Source: Clytia hemisphaerica (Eukaryota; Cnidaria; Hydrozoa; Leptothecata; Clytiidae). Taken from it: a stretch of DNA of 64,000 nt. Below the pieces are notes generated by a model. It saw only the letters and a program-made list of their open reading frames with translations. It was not told the DNA's origin and ran no database searches. The position numbers were made by a program, and so were the translations under genes. Each line of letters opens with the position of its first letter. Position 1 is the first letter of the stretch. Location: assembly GCA_902728285.1 (NCBI GenBank), contig CACVBU010000004.1, forward strand, positions 78,415 to 142,414, read 5' to 3'. This document shows positions 23,288-35,700 of this stretch, piece after piece.

Positions 23288-23507
23288 ACCGTGAGATTGG
23301 GTAACTTGCATCAGTGGAGGCTAACATGCATAGCCCTCAAATGAAAGACCTGGCTGGTCACTAAAATACAACTACACAGCTCCTCTCGCAGCTCTAGTCT
23401 ACCATTTTTGTTTTGACTTAACTTTGTATTTTAATGACCAGCTAGGTCTTTCATTTGAGGGCTATGTATGTTAGCCTCCACTGATGCAAGTTACCCAATC
23501 TCACGGT
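23288..23507. repeat. 220-bp perfect-armed palindrome (MITE)
   Basis: Left arm ACCGTGAGATTGGGTAACTT... and right arm ...GTTACCCAATCTCACGGT are near-identical inverted copies about 90 bases long around a short loop. Very few mismatches, so young. Confidence 0.9.
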
Positions 23508-23775
23508 ACCTAGTCTAACCACCGTTAAATGCCTTCGGGAAGGTCTCTCCTAACTTAGAAAGCCAGAATTTGGAGCTATTTCACCAAACCACTGGAGCGT
23601 AAGTTATTTAGGCTATCACAACTGCATGAAAAAGTTTAACGTGCGCATGTAAAGTTTAACGAGTAAACAATCTTTTTTCAGGTTTTTGAAAAAGATTTAC
23701 CACACTGAAAAGACGTAAAAACACTCTAAGTGAGGTAAATTATTTTGAAGACCAAAAGAACAAGTAATACTTTAA

Positions 23776-24464
23776 TGGACCTACCTATTTATAAAACAAA
23801 TAATTAGAATTTAATGGAACTAATGTATAATTTTGGGCATTGCCATTTTACATCATTGTGCGAAAAATCATGAAAATCTGTCGAGTATAAGTTGAAAAAA
23901 TGAAGGAAAACCGTTTTACGCCGGTTTTCACCTGTTCCGGCGATTTTTAAGGAGTTCCGGATTCAAAGGATGATTTTTTTGGAAATCAAACGATGCTAAG
24001 TTTTGGGCATCATCATAAAGAACATTTTTCTGTAAAGAAACAATTAAATAAGTTGAAAAAATGTGACGGAAATGTGAAAAAACGACGATTTCCGGCACAT
24101 TTCCGGTTCTACAGACCGGAAAAAATTTTTTTCGGCAAACGGTTTTCGACACCTTTTTGGCAGTACTAATGTCCATCTATGTGCAAAAAATCGCAAAAAA
24201 CTAATGATAAAATCTCGAGAAAATCTCAAAAAACCGCTTTTTTCGGGATATTTCCGGTTCTACCGGCCGGAAAAATTTGTTTTTTCGAAAATCGAGCTCC
24301 GTCACATTCGAGGGTTTATAGTAATGCACCTTTGTGCAAAAAATCAGAAAAATTGAATGAGCCAATCTCGAGAAAAGTTGGTAACTAACGAACGAACGAA
24401 CGAACTAACTAACTAACGAACAAGGGTTAATTTATAGGACCTCCACCCCACCGGGGTAGGTCCA
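23776..24464. mobile_element. MITE-like element with TGGACCTACC ends, copy 1
   Basis: Left TGGACCTACC, right GGTAGGTCCA. The inside is built of repeated subunits with TTCCGG palindromes (for example CCGGTTCTACAGACCGG) and ends with a (CGAA)/(CTAA) run at 24385-24420. A second copy spans 31867-32747, inside the intron of gene B. Open frames here are subunit repeats. Confidence 0.8.
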
Positions 24465-25378
24465 AAAACTCAACCACGTTTGGATTCAACTTTACATATG
24501 CGTACATTCATTTTTTTTGTACTTTGCCGGTTGTTTTACTAAGTTAAGAAGGACTTTCTCGAGTTACGACCTATAAACAATAAAGGTAGTTATCAATAAA
24601 ATGACAGACAAAAATAAATTAGAGTTTGAACAAAAATATCAAAAGTACATTTGAAAACTTAAGCAAATTTCTTTAAAGATTCTGGAAAAAGAATTGAAAT
24701 CATTGCTGAAGTGAACTTCTGACTAAATTACAGTAGTTAGTATTCAGTTTCAAAGACAAGAAACAAAATTTGACATACAAAACACTTTTTCAGTCAATGA
24801 ATCAGCTCATCATCATCATAACCATTTTGTTTGTTTTGATTTGCACAAGTAATATTGTAATTCGTGTTATATCATACACTGTTTTGATTTGCATTTATAA
24901 CACTCGCTTCAGCTTTTCAAAGCTAAATCAAAACTAAAATTGTAATATGTAATAATGATAATACCATATAACGTAATATGAAAATATGTATACTACCGTC
25001 CCGGAAAAAAACCGAACATTTACGGAAGAGACTAACTACGGATATGCTTACGCGACAACAACAACAACAACAACAAAACAATTCGCAAAATTTTGAGATT
25101 CCAGTCCAATATCTATGCGTGAAACTATGAGTGCCTCCTCGTCGCTACGCTCCTGCGGGGGCAAGTATTACACGCATTATAAACGACTCCAGTCTATCCC
25201 ATTCAGTACCATTCAGGGTCACTTTTTTTCCCAAATTTCGGCAATTTTTGAAAGAACGGAAGAAAAGTAGGGTCCATTTTTCGAACCTCAGCAGAGCAGC
25301 GCCGTCGGTCGGCAAGGGTAGTACCCCCCTCCCGCGGGTGTTGAACTCGTCAATTTCTTATAAAGTGTACCCTTATAC
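24465..25378. other. No supported gene
   Basis: AT-rich; includes part of a dispersed repeat (25195-25330) related to 60340-60420 and 63620-63770. Confidence 0.5.
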
Positions 25379-25647
25379 ATGGGCCCCGGCGAGCCATTTT
25401 GAGTGAGGGGGCCAACATTTTGGAAAAAAATGTCGCCCACCATGGTTGGGCGACGAAGAAATTTTTTTCACTTTTTACACCCTCAAAACACCTTAAAACG
25501 ATATCTAGTCGGGGAGAATAATAGTTTTTGTGGTTTGATTTAGTCTCAAACCAGCTTAAAATAGTAACTCTTAAAAACGTATGACATTATCTACCAAAAA
25601 GTGGGGGGGGGCATGGACCCCCCGGCCCCCCCGTTGACGGGGCCCAT
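25379..25647. repeat. MITE-like element with ATGGGCCCCG ends
   Basis: Left ATGGGCCCCGG, right CGGGGCCCAT; a G-rich inner right arm. No open frame and no clear target duplication. Confidence 0.6.
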
Positions 25648-26200
25648 TGTTATATAAAAAAAGCGTGTTACTTTCACTGAGTAATGACGTCATTATCAAT
25701 TTTATAATTCGAATCAAAAATGCGAAGGAACAAACAATAACTCAGAAATACTCGGGTAAGTTATGGCATGTCTTGAAACTACCATAATTTTTAGATCGCA
25801 TTAGCCGACAGAAAACTTCTTTTTTTCTTTTTTCTCTTGAAACTTCTGAGATACTTAATTACTTATTCTGTGCACATAGGGATAGCCATCCTTGTAGTTT
25901 TGTTCCTATTTTTTTTCGATTCACAGTTTATATCTATTATGGGCCTCTGATCCATTCTTAGTTTATAGAGTTTCATATCTTTATGGGGTTCACTTTAGGT
26001 CGTTTGGAGGCAAGGCCGCTTCTTTATCTCTGGTAGTCCCTGATGATATCGCGGTCTCTCCTCCATAACGAAGTGACCAAGGGTATTTTTAATATCGGGT
26101 GCCGTTATTTATGCATTTCTTTTCCAATACAAACGAGAACATGTACATTTTATTTTAAACATAGTTTTTATTTAGTTGTAAATTTTTAGGATGTAAGTAT

Positions 26201-27604
26201 TACGGTGGCCCACAACTGCCACGTCAAAAAAGAAAAGCCACGGTGAATAGAAAGATGTTCACGGCAAATAGAAAAGTTCACGGCAAAAAGAAAAAACGTT
26301 CACGGCAAAAGAAAAATGTTTGCGGCAAATAGAAAAGTTCACGGCAAAAAAGGAAAACTTTCACGGCAAAAAAAAAAGTTTGCAGCAAAAAATAAAAGTA
26401 TAAGAAGAATCTTACTAAAAGAATCTTACTAAAAAGTACACTCAAATAAAAATAAAAGAAATTTAGAAAAAGCTTGATTTCTTTTTTTATTGCTATGGCT
26501 GCCTGGTGCTGCCTAAGCTGCCTTTTTCACATGGACAACATAGACCAGGACAACAGAATGAATAGGAATGGATACTTTATTTCTTCATTCAGGCAGGGTT
26601 TCGAATGGAGGATTTGAAGAAGAGAGATTTTAGCTTTTTAGATACCAAACTATCACGCTACAGTGTTTGCAATGTAGGAGACAAAGTTTATTCCATTCCA
26701 ACGACCATATTCTTGGCTTGTTTCCGGTGTTGGTCAGGAATGATGAAGCCTTAAAAAAGCAGTAAGTTTTTTAATATTTTAGATTACAGCCTTTTTATTC
26801 CAATTAAAACTTTTCTCTAATTGGAACTCGTTTGGGAAAAATCACTCAATTTGTGTTTTAAATTCGGCATAATAGGCCATTTACTTCTTTTGAAGAAGTT
26901 AATGAAAACTACCAGAGAGTTTATTTGGCAATGGTTTGTTTTCAATTTGACTTATATCTATTGAGACAAGGTGAAGCGTGATGCTGTAGATCGAATCTGT
27001 GTTTTGACTCAACTCGCCAACCTTTATGATTATAAAGGATCAGTCTGTTTTATGCAATAATTATTTTTAAATTCAAAATCCCATATATGGGATATTCACA
27101 TATATAGGTGGAAGCGTGATGCTGCAGATCGAATCTGTGTTTTGACTGAACTCGCCAACCGTTTTAATTATAAAGGTTCAGTCTGTTTATTGCAACAAAT
27201 GAGTCTAAAATTTTCTATTTTTGTGTGGCTGAAAACATCGGGATATCTCGAAGTATCTTTGTTAGGTATGAAAATGTTATCAAAAGGGATCCCAAAGGGA
27301 TGAACCTGAACTCATTGATCTGACTCCCACATCAGTTCAGTATAGTTGCAAGGAAAACCGGTTGACAAGTCCCCTGCTGACTGACAAAATCCTTCCTGGC
27401 TGGCCCATTTTCTTTCTGCGTGAACGCTTTTTCTTTTTGCCGTGAACTTTTCTATTTGTCGTGGCTTTTCTTTTTTGCCGTGAAAGTTTTCTTTTTGCCG
27501 TGAGAGTTTTCTTATTTGCCGTAAAGATTTTCTTTTTGCCGCGAGTGTTTTCTTTTTTGCCGTGGATTTTCTTTTTATTGACGTCGCAGTTGTGGGACAC
27601 AGTA
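26201..27604. mobile_element. Foldback element with minisatellite arms
   Basis: Outer ends TACGGTGGCCCACAACTG and CAGTTGTGGGACACAGTA are inverted with two mismatches. Inside each end lies an array of about nine 20-22-base units (TTCACGGCAAAAAGAAAA), at 26222-26397 on one strand and 27414-27578 on the other. Flanked by AAGTAT at 26195-26200 and 27605-27610; the duplication may extend to 8 bp. The centre has a direct repeat of about 85 bases (26970-27055 and 27110-27195). Confidence 0.88.
26605..26754 (+). CDS. Small open frame inside foldback element
   Basis: Fifty codons including stop, starting MEDLKKRDFSFLDTK and containing SVCNVGDKVYSIPTT. Residue composition looks protein-like, and it lies in the unique centre of the foldback element. 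It may be a captured exon. No domain is recognised. Confidence 0.25.
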   Translation: MEDLKKRDFSFLDTKLSRYSVCNVGDKVYSIPTTIFLACFRCWSGMMKP

Positions 27605-27639
27605 AAGTATTATACCAAATCTAATGGTGATAAAAGAGA

Positions 27640-28110
27640 TTTAAATAAAAAAAAAAATATTGTCTTGTTGAATAGTTCATGAATGAATACATGTGAACAA
27701 GGTTTTCTAACTGATTCAATCAAAACCACAATATGTTTATTATGTAATTCGAATTGATCGAGACAAATCAGGAAGCTTTTTACATCGCATGCGTGCATTT
27801 TTTTCATACAAAAACAACAAGTTATTATTTAGCATAAGCATAACTCATCAAGAAGTGAATTTCCTGTGTTCAACATTACAGATAAGAAATACTCATTCCA
27901 TTTAGTCACTGAGTATAAGGTATGTATCAGGCTTATGCTACTATCGAACTTTCAACTCGCTTTTATCTCGAAACTTTGGTTGGGTGGTTGGGAAATTTTC
28001 ATCAATAAAATTGTAATATGTTTATGACAAACCTCATGTCACTGAAATTTTACACGTTTTTATAAGAACAATCGATGACTGAATATCATGAGTAAGTTAT
28101 AAGAACATTT
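27640..28110. repeat. Dispersed 0.45-kb segment, copy 1 of 4
   Basis: Repeated at 60630-61030, 61615-62060 and 63825-64000 (cut by the window end). Shared marks: GAACAAGGTTTTCT, CATCGCATGCGTG, TTAGTCACTGAGTATAAGG and CTTTGGTTGGGTGG. Sequences are very similar, so duplication is recent. Not coding. Confidence 0.85.
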
Positions 28111-28392
28111 AAAGGCTTTGTCGACTCTAAGACACCTACTTTGTTATTGAAGATACACAAAAATACAGTGGTTTTGAAAAATTCTAAACATGTCCAAAGA
28201 CAAATTTTTGTCCATACGGAGTCAATTTGATGCTTATCCAAGGGTAGAATATACATAATCCGATTCTTTCTTTTCTCTGGTTCAAGTTATCCACCAGTAT
28301 ACTCTTCTATAGATCTGTTCACAAAATTTATCCACCATGTTATCAAAATTAATATCTGAATATATATTTTTGTCGCCATTATTATTTTTCAG

Positions 28393-28424
28393 AATTCGTT
28401 AACATGTTGAAAGGTGGAATCTAA
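28393..28424 (+). pseudogene. Orphan last exon of calmodulin-like gene
   Basis: Acceptor TTTTTCAG followed by the same 32 bases as 7467-7498, encoding [10 protein letters not shown] and a stop. No other calmodulin-like exons precede it; upstream is a dispersed repeat. The duplication breakpoint fell in the last intron. Not a gene on its own, though it could serve as an acceptor for upstream transcripts. Confidence 0.9.
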
Positions 28425-29559
28425 AGAAAACACTCTAACACAACAACAACAAACAAATTATATGAATTTGCAACAATCAACAATCAACAAAAACGAAATT
28501 GATAATTCCGACCCCGACGGTGTGTAATGAAGAAAGGCGGCGAAAAAATGTGAGCAGAAAAACTTAACTTGCAACAGCTTTCGAGCCTTTGAATACGATA
28601 TTTTTCCGACATGATCCGTTATCGTTATTTGAGCTGGAGCATGACGTTTATTTGACGTTGTTTGGGATGTTATGGACGCAAGATGAATGTTACTTAAACG
28701 TTGTGTACCCGCTTGGATGCGAGTTGTTGGTGGAGCCGGAGAAAAACAAAACAAAATCCGATAATCGTATACAAGATTGAGAAATGAATGAATCCATTCA
28801 CAGAAAAAAACGTTGAATATTTTGAACAATTTTAAAATATAAGACAAAAATATTTTTAATACATAATATCTCTTACGTGTGTATTTCAGGAACTGAGCAG
28901 AATTTCTATGCCTTTCAATGTGCCTTTTGCGGAAGAAGATATACTTAATTAATTGAAGTTTAATTCAATTGGAAAAATAGTTACTTAGTTGTTTTGGCTA
29001 AAATTATGCTCAGTTTCTTCCAAAGATGAAAAATTGTAAATGTAAGAACAAAAATGTACAGTCTTAGAAAACATAATTAAATTGAAGAATAATTTCAGTG
29101 ATCAGCTAAAAATAATAACCCCCCCTCCGAAAAAGATCCATTAATGGCCCAAATTATTAACCAATGAATTGAATGAAATAGAAGTGAATCTCCTTGGTAG
29201 GATTTGAAGCCAACAAATCCTACCAAAATTGCGCCAGCCACCTGGTTTTTACACACGTGGCTGATTGAAACTAAAATTTACCACTAAATTTCGAAAAAAA
29301 ATATCACTAGAAAACAAAAGGACTGCTACATTCAACCCGTCGTCAAAAATGCAGCGCCCATTTTAAGGCTTCACTTTTTCTTGCCTGAGACAGGTCAAAG
29401 ATTCTCTTCTAGCCCTTCGGGCTTATACTTCATTGGTATTAATCTCCCTCACAAAAGTACGATACCGAGTACCTAAACGAAAGCAAAAACTTCGGTGTCT
29501 AAAATCGATTCATTTTTCGGTTACAGATATAGGAAGTTCGGACCAGTATCATACTGTCA

Positions 29560-29790
29560 TTTTTAAACCATCATTACCTATATAAATATCTTTGAAAGGT
29601 CGATATTCTTTCAGAAATATGTTTCCATTTCTCATCAATAAACTTCGAGTAAATAATGGTTAAAATCGCCTTCAGGACCAAAACATTGTTGCGATTCATT
29701 GGTGAATGTCATTTTTAAATCATCATTACCTATATAAATATCTTTGAAAGGTCATTATTCTGTCGGAAATATGTTTCCATTTCTCATCAA
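29560..29790 (-). repeat. Short form of the 150-bp terminal-exon repeat
   Basis: About one and a half further copies of the exon-derived unit just past the stop of gene B. This compares with eleven in gene A. Confidence 0.85.
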
Positions 29791-32700
29791 TAAACTTCGA
29801 GTAAATAATGGTTAAAATCGCCTTCAGGACCAAAGCATTGTTGTGATTCATTTGTGAATGTCATTTTTAAACCATCATTACCTATATAAATATCTTTGAA
29901 AGGTCGATATTCTTTTTCAACATTGTCAGCAGATAACAGGTCGTCGACTGCATCAATTGGGTAATCATCCCACACCCCATTCAGCCTGGATCTCCAACTA
30001 CTTGTCGTCTCCACAGGTCGGCTATCACTTTCTCCTGAGAAATATCGTATAACATTGAAATCGGCATCAGAAGCTTGTCTTTTGTTGCCCAGTGAAACTA
30101 ATTCTGTTGTGTTTCGAACACATTTCATGCGTATGGTTTCAAAGTTCATTAGTATTTTAGCCATGCGTAGAAAGGACGCATGCGCACGATAATTATTCTC
30201 AAGCACAAGACCATCTTCCATTGACGCAGCTTTTAGTTCCTTCACTGGAGCTTGGTCTCTTGTGTCTAGTCGGGTAAATCTCATAACTTTTCCTGATTTT
30301 AAAAAGAAAAAGAAAATATATCAGCTAGTTTAAAAGTTTCAGAAAAGTGTAGACATACAGTCAACTCGTTCTAATTCAAATTCTTATCATTCGAGTTTTC
30401 CTGAAATTACTCTCTGTAATTCGAATCAAATTTTTAGTTCCTTAAAGAACTGCATATCTATCTGATGAAATGATACTTGAAATAAAATAAAATCTCGCGA
30501 AATAGCTTTGGAAAAAAAATTAGCGAGTCTACCTAAAATTTACAAAAATTGGAACAATATTCTTCCTTCAAAGTAAATGTAATTATCTTCCGAACCTGAA
30601 CATTTTATATGAATTTTTCGTTGGTCTCTCCATGGATGTATTGTGTATTGTTGCAAACCGTTTGGTATATTGAAATGTTCTTTCAAAGCAATACAGGAAG
30701 CGTTTTTACCAAGTAAAATGTCTTAAAAATAGATGATTGATTTGGTAAACGAATTTTGTGAAATCAGCTCACTGTCAATTGGATAATAGTTTAAAAACGA
30801 CTTTTGAAAAAGTTTTTTTCTACTTTTAAAAACAATGAAAATAAAGAGTTTGTAAAAAAACGTTATCCAGATTGTACATGCTGTCTGGAAAAAAGCATCG
30901 AGTTTGAAAATATTATTGTGGAGATAAGTTTGTGATGATCCACGCCGAAATATGAGAAATCACAGCCTTATTATATAGAAAAGTTTGTTTTCTAAAAGGC
31001 ATTAATCGATAACCTTTTTTAAAAATCCTTTGTTGGACAAAATATACATCTTCAAAAAAGGAGGGGGAACTTAAAGGCTTGGGGACACCATCCCACCAAC
31101 CTGAAACGCTTTTTCGTGTCTCAACCCCATTTTTCTTTCTTTCTTGTCCCTGGGACAATGGAGCAAAATTGATTCGAATCTTCTTTTTGGGACAAAATCA
31201 GCGTGTCTTTTAGGTATTTCCCTCACTTTTTGTCCCATGAACAAAAAAAGAAACCATAGGACAAGCACTTTTTTCTTGTGTTGGTGGGATGGAGCATGTT
31301 CCCGCATGTTGCATTGCACAAACGTGAAAAAAAACTTCTCGTGTCCCCAAGCCTTAAAATACAACTTTGTGAACATACACATAAATTATTTTTACTCATA
31401 GTTGTGTTTCAGCTCGATACTTTTTTCCGGACACCCTGTTGTGGATAGAACATAAAACCAACCAAAAACGATTTAAGATAACATTTTCAAGATCAACGAT
31501 CATGCATAAAAACCCCACAAAGACCTTCCCTTTTCACAAGGAAACCTGGATGTATCTTTACATTGCATTTAAAAAAAATAGATTTCAAAGTTCAAAATTT
31601 ACCAATAGACGTCTAGAATAATAATAATATTTTCTTTCGTTAAACAACCCACCAAAAGCCTGAAAGATCTCTATTTTCCTCGGAGCAACGAAATTGTCGC
31701 ACCCTTTTTTATCTTACCTTGCGAAATCGTCGAGGGTATCGATGGACCTTAAAAAAAGAAATATAGTGAAGTTATATACACTGAAGAAGATACAAACTAG
31801 CGACTAACCATGACAATCTGTAATAAAAACCCAATGAAGAAAGAAATAAAACAAGTAATACTTTAATGGACCTACCTATTTATAAAACGAATAATTAGAA
31901 TTTAATGGAAGTAATGTATAATTTTAAATTTCGATTTATATATCTATTGGAACGGAGAAAGCAATTAAGAAACACCTTTTCGGCAGTACTAATGTGCATC
32001 TATGTGCAAAAAATCGCAAAAAACTAATGAGAAAATCTCGAGAAAATCTCAAAAAACCGCTTTTTTCGGGACATTTCCGGTTCTAGCGGCCGGAAAAATT
32101 TCTTTTCGGAAAATTGGGCTCTGTCACATTTTGGGCATTGGCATTTTACATCATTGTGCAAAAAATCATGAAAATCTGTCGAGTATAAGTTGAAAAAATG
32201 AAGGAAAACCATTTTACGCCGGTTTTCGGCTGTTCCGGCGATTTTTAAGGAGTTCCGGACTCAAAGGATGATTTTTTTGGAAATCAAACGATGCTAAGTT
32301 TTGGGCATCATCTAAAGAACATTTTCTGTAAAGAAACAATTAAAATAAGTTGAAAAAATGTGACGGAAATGTGAAAAAACGACGATTTCCGGCACATTTC
32401 CGGTTCTACAGACCGGAAAATTTTTTTTTTCGGCAAGCGGTTTTCGACACCTTTTCGGCAGTACTAATGTGCATCTATGTGCAAAAAATCGCAAAAAACT
32501 AATGATAAAATCTCGAGAAAATCTCAAAAAACCGCTTTTTTCGGGACATTTCCGGTTCTACCGGCCGGAAAATTTTTTTTTTCGAAAATCGGGCTCCGTC
32601 ACATTCGAGGGTTTATAGTAACACCTTTGTGCAAAAAATCAGAAAAATTAAATGAGCCAATCTCGAGAAAAGTTGGTAACTAACGTACTAACTAACTAAC

Positions 32701-35700
32701 GAACATGGGTTAATTTATAGGACCTCCACCCCACCGGGGTAGGTCCAAAAAGTAAAAAACAAAAGGAATGCACAAGACACAAAAGGAAGTGATAAGCTGA
32801 AGACCGAAGTTTGAGATCAGGTGCGCTAGCTTGATTAAGCATCTCCTGCCACTCTAGAGTCACCTGTCAGCTTAACAAGAAGAAAGAAATTAAAACATAG
32901 GCACAAAGTCTAACCATATAGTTAAGTATAGCAGAAAAGGAAAGGTTGAAAAGTCTAGAACCCGGTTTGGCGTCCCTTGCCCGACCGGCCGCCTCAAAGA
33001 GAGAGGGAGAAGAAATGACAAAATAATCAAGAAAATTAAACCAGCATTGCTACAGTCTACACAAGAGATAACTTCAAATTTCTGGCCTTTGAGGTTTTAT
33101 GTTTAAAATGAAGGATTAGTAGGGGGAAATTTGTAAAATCGCTCGATTTTTTTAGTCAAAGCACTTGTTATACATTTTTGGAAAGCTAAGGGGTAGGGGA
33201 ATCAAAATAACTTAGGTGCCAATTTTGTTTCGGACACTTTGGTGTGATTTTCGGACAAATACGACAGTCTCGGGCAAAAATCATAGGGTGAAAAATTAGT
33301 GAAAATTTTAACTTGAGAAAACGGAGACCTGTTGTATATTTTTGGAAAGCTCTCAAAAAATTAAGATTAGTGATATATTGCGAGTATAGGTGATTTCTTT
33401 ACCTAACTCGAGATTTTAATCCTTAAAAACAGTGTTTTTCAGTGTTTTTCAGCCAGAAACAGCTGTTTTGTCCAGTTTTAGCGCTTTTGGTAGCTCAATA
33501 TCTCGAGTTAGGTACTGAAATCACCTATACTCGCAATATATCACTAATCTTAATTTTTTGAGAGCTTTCCAAAAATATATAACAGGTCTCCGTTTTCTCA
33601 AGCTGAAATTTTCATTATTTTTTCACCCTATGATTTTTGCCCGAGACCGTCGTATTTGTCCGAAAATCATACCAAAGTGTCCGAAACAAAATTGGCACCC
33701 AAGTTATTTTGATTCCCCTACCCCTTAGCTTTCCAAAAATGTATAACAAGTGCTTTGACTAAAAAAATCGAGCGACCTCAAAAAAACGAACAAATTTCCC
33801 CCTACTAGATGGTAATATGTAGCCCAGCATTGGTTAAATCTTAAATTGTAATTAATTTACACAGAGAAACCGAAGTTTTCGATTCCACGGGATAAAACCG
33901 TGGGGAGGGGGGGGTGGCACTCAAGGTAAATGAGTGGAGCCAATCTTTACTGTGAAAGCACAGGCTGAAATCATACATCGCCCGGTGCCGACCATCCGGA
34001 TTCTATTCAGCGCGCAATCAAGGCAGAGAAAAGTAACCATGACGACCATTTAAGATCTTGGATTAAGTTCAAAGTTGATATTATTTTTTTCGCGTCATTG
34101 AAAACACAACTTAAAAATGTCATCAACGCCTTTTAAAAAGAGTCAAGAATCGTAACAAAAAGATTTGGTCAATTATTTCGATTCCATTAAAGTAACATTA
34201 CCATAATAAATAACTTAGTAATTACTGTTATACATTTGGGAATCATGTAGAAGATTTTTTTGAAAGAAACCAATTTCAATTACACTTGGAGATTTCTGAG
34301 GAATTCGTCAATAGTAAATATGTATATTAATACAGTCTGCTAGACATTAATATGGTAATATTTGCCCTTCATCTTTGTTGAATTCTTTCTACAGTGATTA
34401 GATTGACAGCCTATTTTTCATGGAAAGAAATAAAAAACATTTGTTTTGTTTGCAAAGCTCTTAAAAAACGAATTAAAAAATTTTATTTTCTCATTCTCAG
34501 CCTCAGCATGTTTCTTAGTTTTTAGGCATTCTGAACCTCGTTTTTCTTAAAAAAAAAACGTGTAACACTCAGGGGTAAAATTCCAGTGTTTTCGATATGA
34601 AAAACGACGTAATCTTGGCTTACGCATATCAATAATAATAATTACCAGTTTCATTGCAATGTTTGCCAGTGTATGGAGGGAAACAATGGAGACATTGATA
34701 TGTTTTAGTCAAGCGGTTCGGTGAGCAAATACTTCCATGTTCACATAACAATGCATTCTGCATACAGGGATTCTGAAACGAAAAAATTCCATAATAGACC
34801 TTTTCATAAATTACGTCACGAACATCACTTGCCTCGTATTCAAACAATTACCATGGTGATCACATCCCTGGAGACATTAAATGGTTTTTTATGAAAAGAA
34901 TAAGTAGTTGTAATAAAATCCGCTGGGAGTTAATCATCATGGCAATAATTTCAAAACGTGCCGTAATTTGTAAAATGTCTATCTAACTTTCTATCCTTAG
35001 ACCAGGTCGATCTGGGGGGTCTGCGTCCCCCAAGAGGTGAAAAATGTTTGATGGTGGTTTTGGGTTGCTAAGATGCTATATTTTCAGGAATGAGACGGTA
35101 AATAGGCTGTTAAGGGGGCTAACTAAAATGGTAAGCTAGGTAAGTGGGGGGTTTTTTAGCCAAAATACCAATTTGTAAGGGATTTTGCTTGAGACTTGAA
35201 ACACCATGGTAACTTAGAAGTGCGATTCTGCACTATCTAAAAATCGTTATTGCTTGAAACTTTCCAAATATGTTACAAATAGGTAAAATAACATTTTGAA
35301 AAAAGAAAATTCAAAAATATTTACCAGGGGGTTCTGTACCAAAGAAAACAGGGGGTAAAACACGAAAAAAACCCCCAAAATCGTATTTTTTCAGCAGAAA
35401 AGTGGTCCTACGCAAACGAAAAACTGTTTATGATACTTCAAAGGTTATGTGGTGATAGATCGTGATTGCTCTCATCATAATATCAGGATTAACTATCCAC
35501 TGGGGGCTTAATTCTTTATTTTCAGGGGGTAAAAATTGCAAAAAATACTCATTTTTTGACCAAAATTCAAATTTTTGAGCTAATGTCTCGCGATTAACCC
35601 CTCAAACAGTCTAAAACTATTAAAATTCCCAATAAAAAGCCTTTAAACTAATAAATTTATCAGTTTTTAAGTTAGAAAATTTCAAAATACCTCAAATCCG

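Noticed and set aside
31960-32700. Frames starting MCKKSQKTN and similar at 24.2 and 32 kb
   Set aside because: Repeated TTCCGG subunits of the TGGACCTACC element; no selection for a frame.
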